Assembly: GCF_000160035.2 (NCBI RefSeq)
Contig: NZ_KI535366.1
Coordinates: 686,070-750,069, forward strand
Length of the DNA: 64,000 nt
Direction: 5' to 3'
DNA from: Catonella morbi ATCC 51271
GTDB lineage: Bacteria > Bacillota > Clostridia > Lachnospirales > Lachnospiraceae
Position 1 is the first letter of the stretch; each line of letters starts with the position of its first letter. Below the pieces are notes generated by a model that was given only the letters and a program-made list of their open reading frames with translations, was not told the DNA's origin and searched no databases. Of the stretch, positions 63,628 to 64,000 are shown piece by piece. The position numbers and the translations under genes were made by a program.

Positions 63628-63933
63628 ATGAAAGACAAATTAAAAACACCAGCAATGGACTATTTCTTCGATGCAGTCCTCACTCTGAAAAGCAGGGAAG
63701 AATGTTACAATTTTTTTGAAGATGTATGTACTATAAACGAACTGTTTACCATTTCACAGCGGCTTATGGTTGCCAAGATGCTTACAGAGGGTAAAACCTA
63801 TATCGAAATTGCAGAATCCACGGGAGCCTCTACAGCTACTATAAGCAGGGTTAACCGCTCCCTTACCTATGGAAATGATGGCTATGAAATGATAATGCAA
63901 CGAATTAATACCGGCTCTGAGTCCGAAAAATAA
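63628..63933 (+). CDS. YerC/YecD-type TrpR-like regulator
   Basis: 101 residues. TrpR-family HTH: ELFTISQRLMVAKMLTEGKT, YIEIAESTGASTATISRVNR. This YerC/YecD group is found in Firmicutes; no ligand is known. GGAG before the ATG. Divergent from the unknown protein. 63934-64000 shows no gene. Confidence 0.9.
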   Translation: MKDKLKTPAMDYFFDAVLTLKSREECYNFFEDVCTINELFTISQRLMVAKMLTEGKTYIEIAESTGASTATISRVNRSLTYGNDGYEMIMQRINTGSESEK

Positions 63934-64000
63934 TATAACCACAGATCAAAAAACGGCTTGTCCTATATTATACCGGTTAAACCATATTGCTAATAATTTG

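Noticed and set aside
63934..64000. tRNA or terminator after the YerC-like gene
   Set aside because: No cloverleaf and no stem with a T-tract could be drawn in the remaining 67 bases.

Overview
This window looks like a chromosomal piece of an anaerobic, low-GC member of the Clostridia, most likely a Lachnospiraceae. The pointers are the gene order of the ribosomal super-operon (a KOW protein between map and infA), the zinc-type S14, a YerC/YecD TrpR-like protein, the VTC/DUF4956/carbohydrate-binding trio, a DUF4300-like lipoprotein and AT-rich intergenic DNA with strong AGGAGG ribosome binding sites. No rRNA, tRNA or CRISPR array was seen.

Layout. 1-1810: two minus-strand genes, a WG-repeat secreted protein (cut by the window edge) and an AAA+/DUF4143 ATPase. 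Each promoter is preceded by partly palindromic units spaced 41-42 bp. 1815-14941: the S10-spc ribosomal super-operon on the minus strand (rpsJ to secY, adk, map, KOW gene, infA), with a consensus promoter, a structured ~270 nt leader, and a terminator right after infA, so the alpha-operon genes do not follow. 14966-20475: two membrane-anchored SGNH-like proteins, lepB with a lepB relic beside it, an RNA methyltransferase-like gene, fba and an Mrp-type Fe-S ATPase. 20651-21871: rpoD, the first plus-strand gene. 22090-27755: a TPR-like protein, a DEAD-like helicase, and an ASST-like/DHHW/MBOAT set that probably O-acylates a surface polymer. 27904-29630: an intact-looking IS3-family element inserted in the loop of a terminator. 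29709-33161: a lipoprotein with a beta-helix-type carbohydrate-binding domain, DUF4956 and a VTC-type polyphosphate polymerase. 33526-34467: a DUF4300-like lipoprotein with a duplicated promoter region.

34761-39684 holds the most interesting locus: a two-gene operon of a membrane RCK/TrkA-N protein with a C-terminal RyR domain, followed after one base by a TIR-TM-beta-propeller protein with a TIR glutamate where NADase TIRs have theirs. It is a candidate nucleotide-signalling or defence system. 39914-50032: glyA, a large solenoid protein paired with a SWIM zinc-finger protein, several small genes, gene relics, a MITE-like element and a GPH sugar transporter. 50566-53577: solitary trpB, a WYL regulator and a flavin-type oxidase that share an operator-like palindrome. 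53728-60749: a TetR-regulated set of two ABC half-transporters and an ECF transporter (fused A, T, MptD-type S), in the same order as siaDEFGH of group A Streptococcus. 60856-63933: rlmD, an unknown protein and a YerC-like regulator.

Several small repeat families are scattered between genes: a 35-37 bp palindrome found four times, each abutting the T-tract of a minus-strand terminator (two copies with a longer 67 bp form), and a 33 bp hairpin repeat found twice, once as the end of a ~190 bp MITE-like element. All calls are read from sequence alone; family names are from motif recognition, not from searches.
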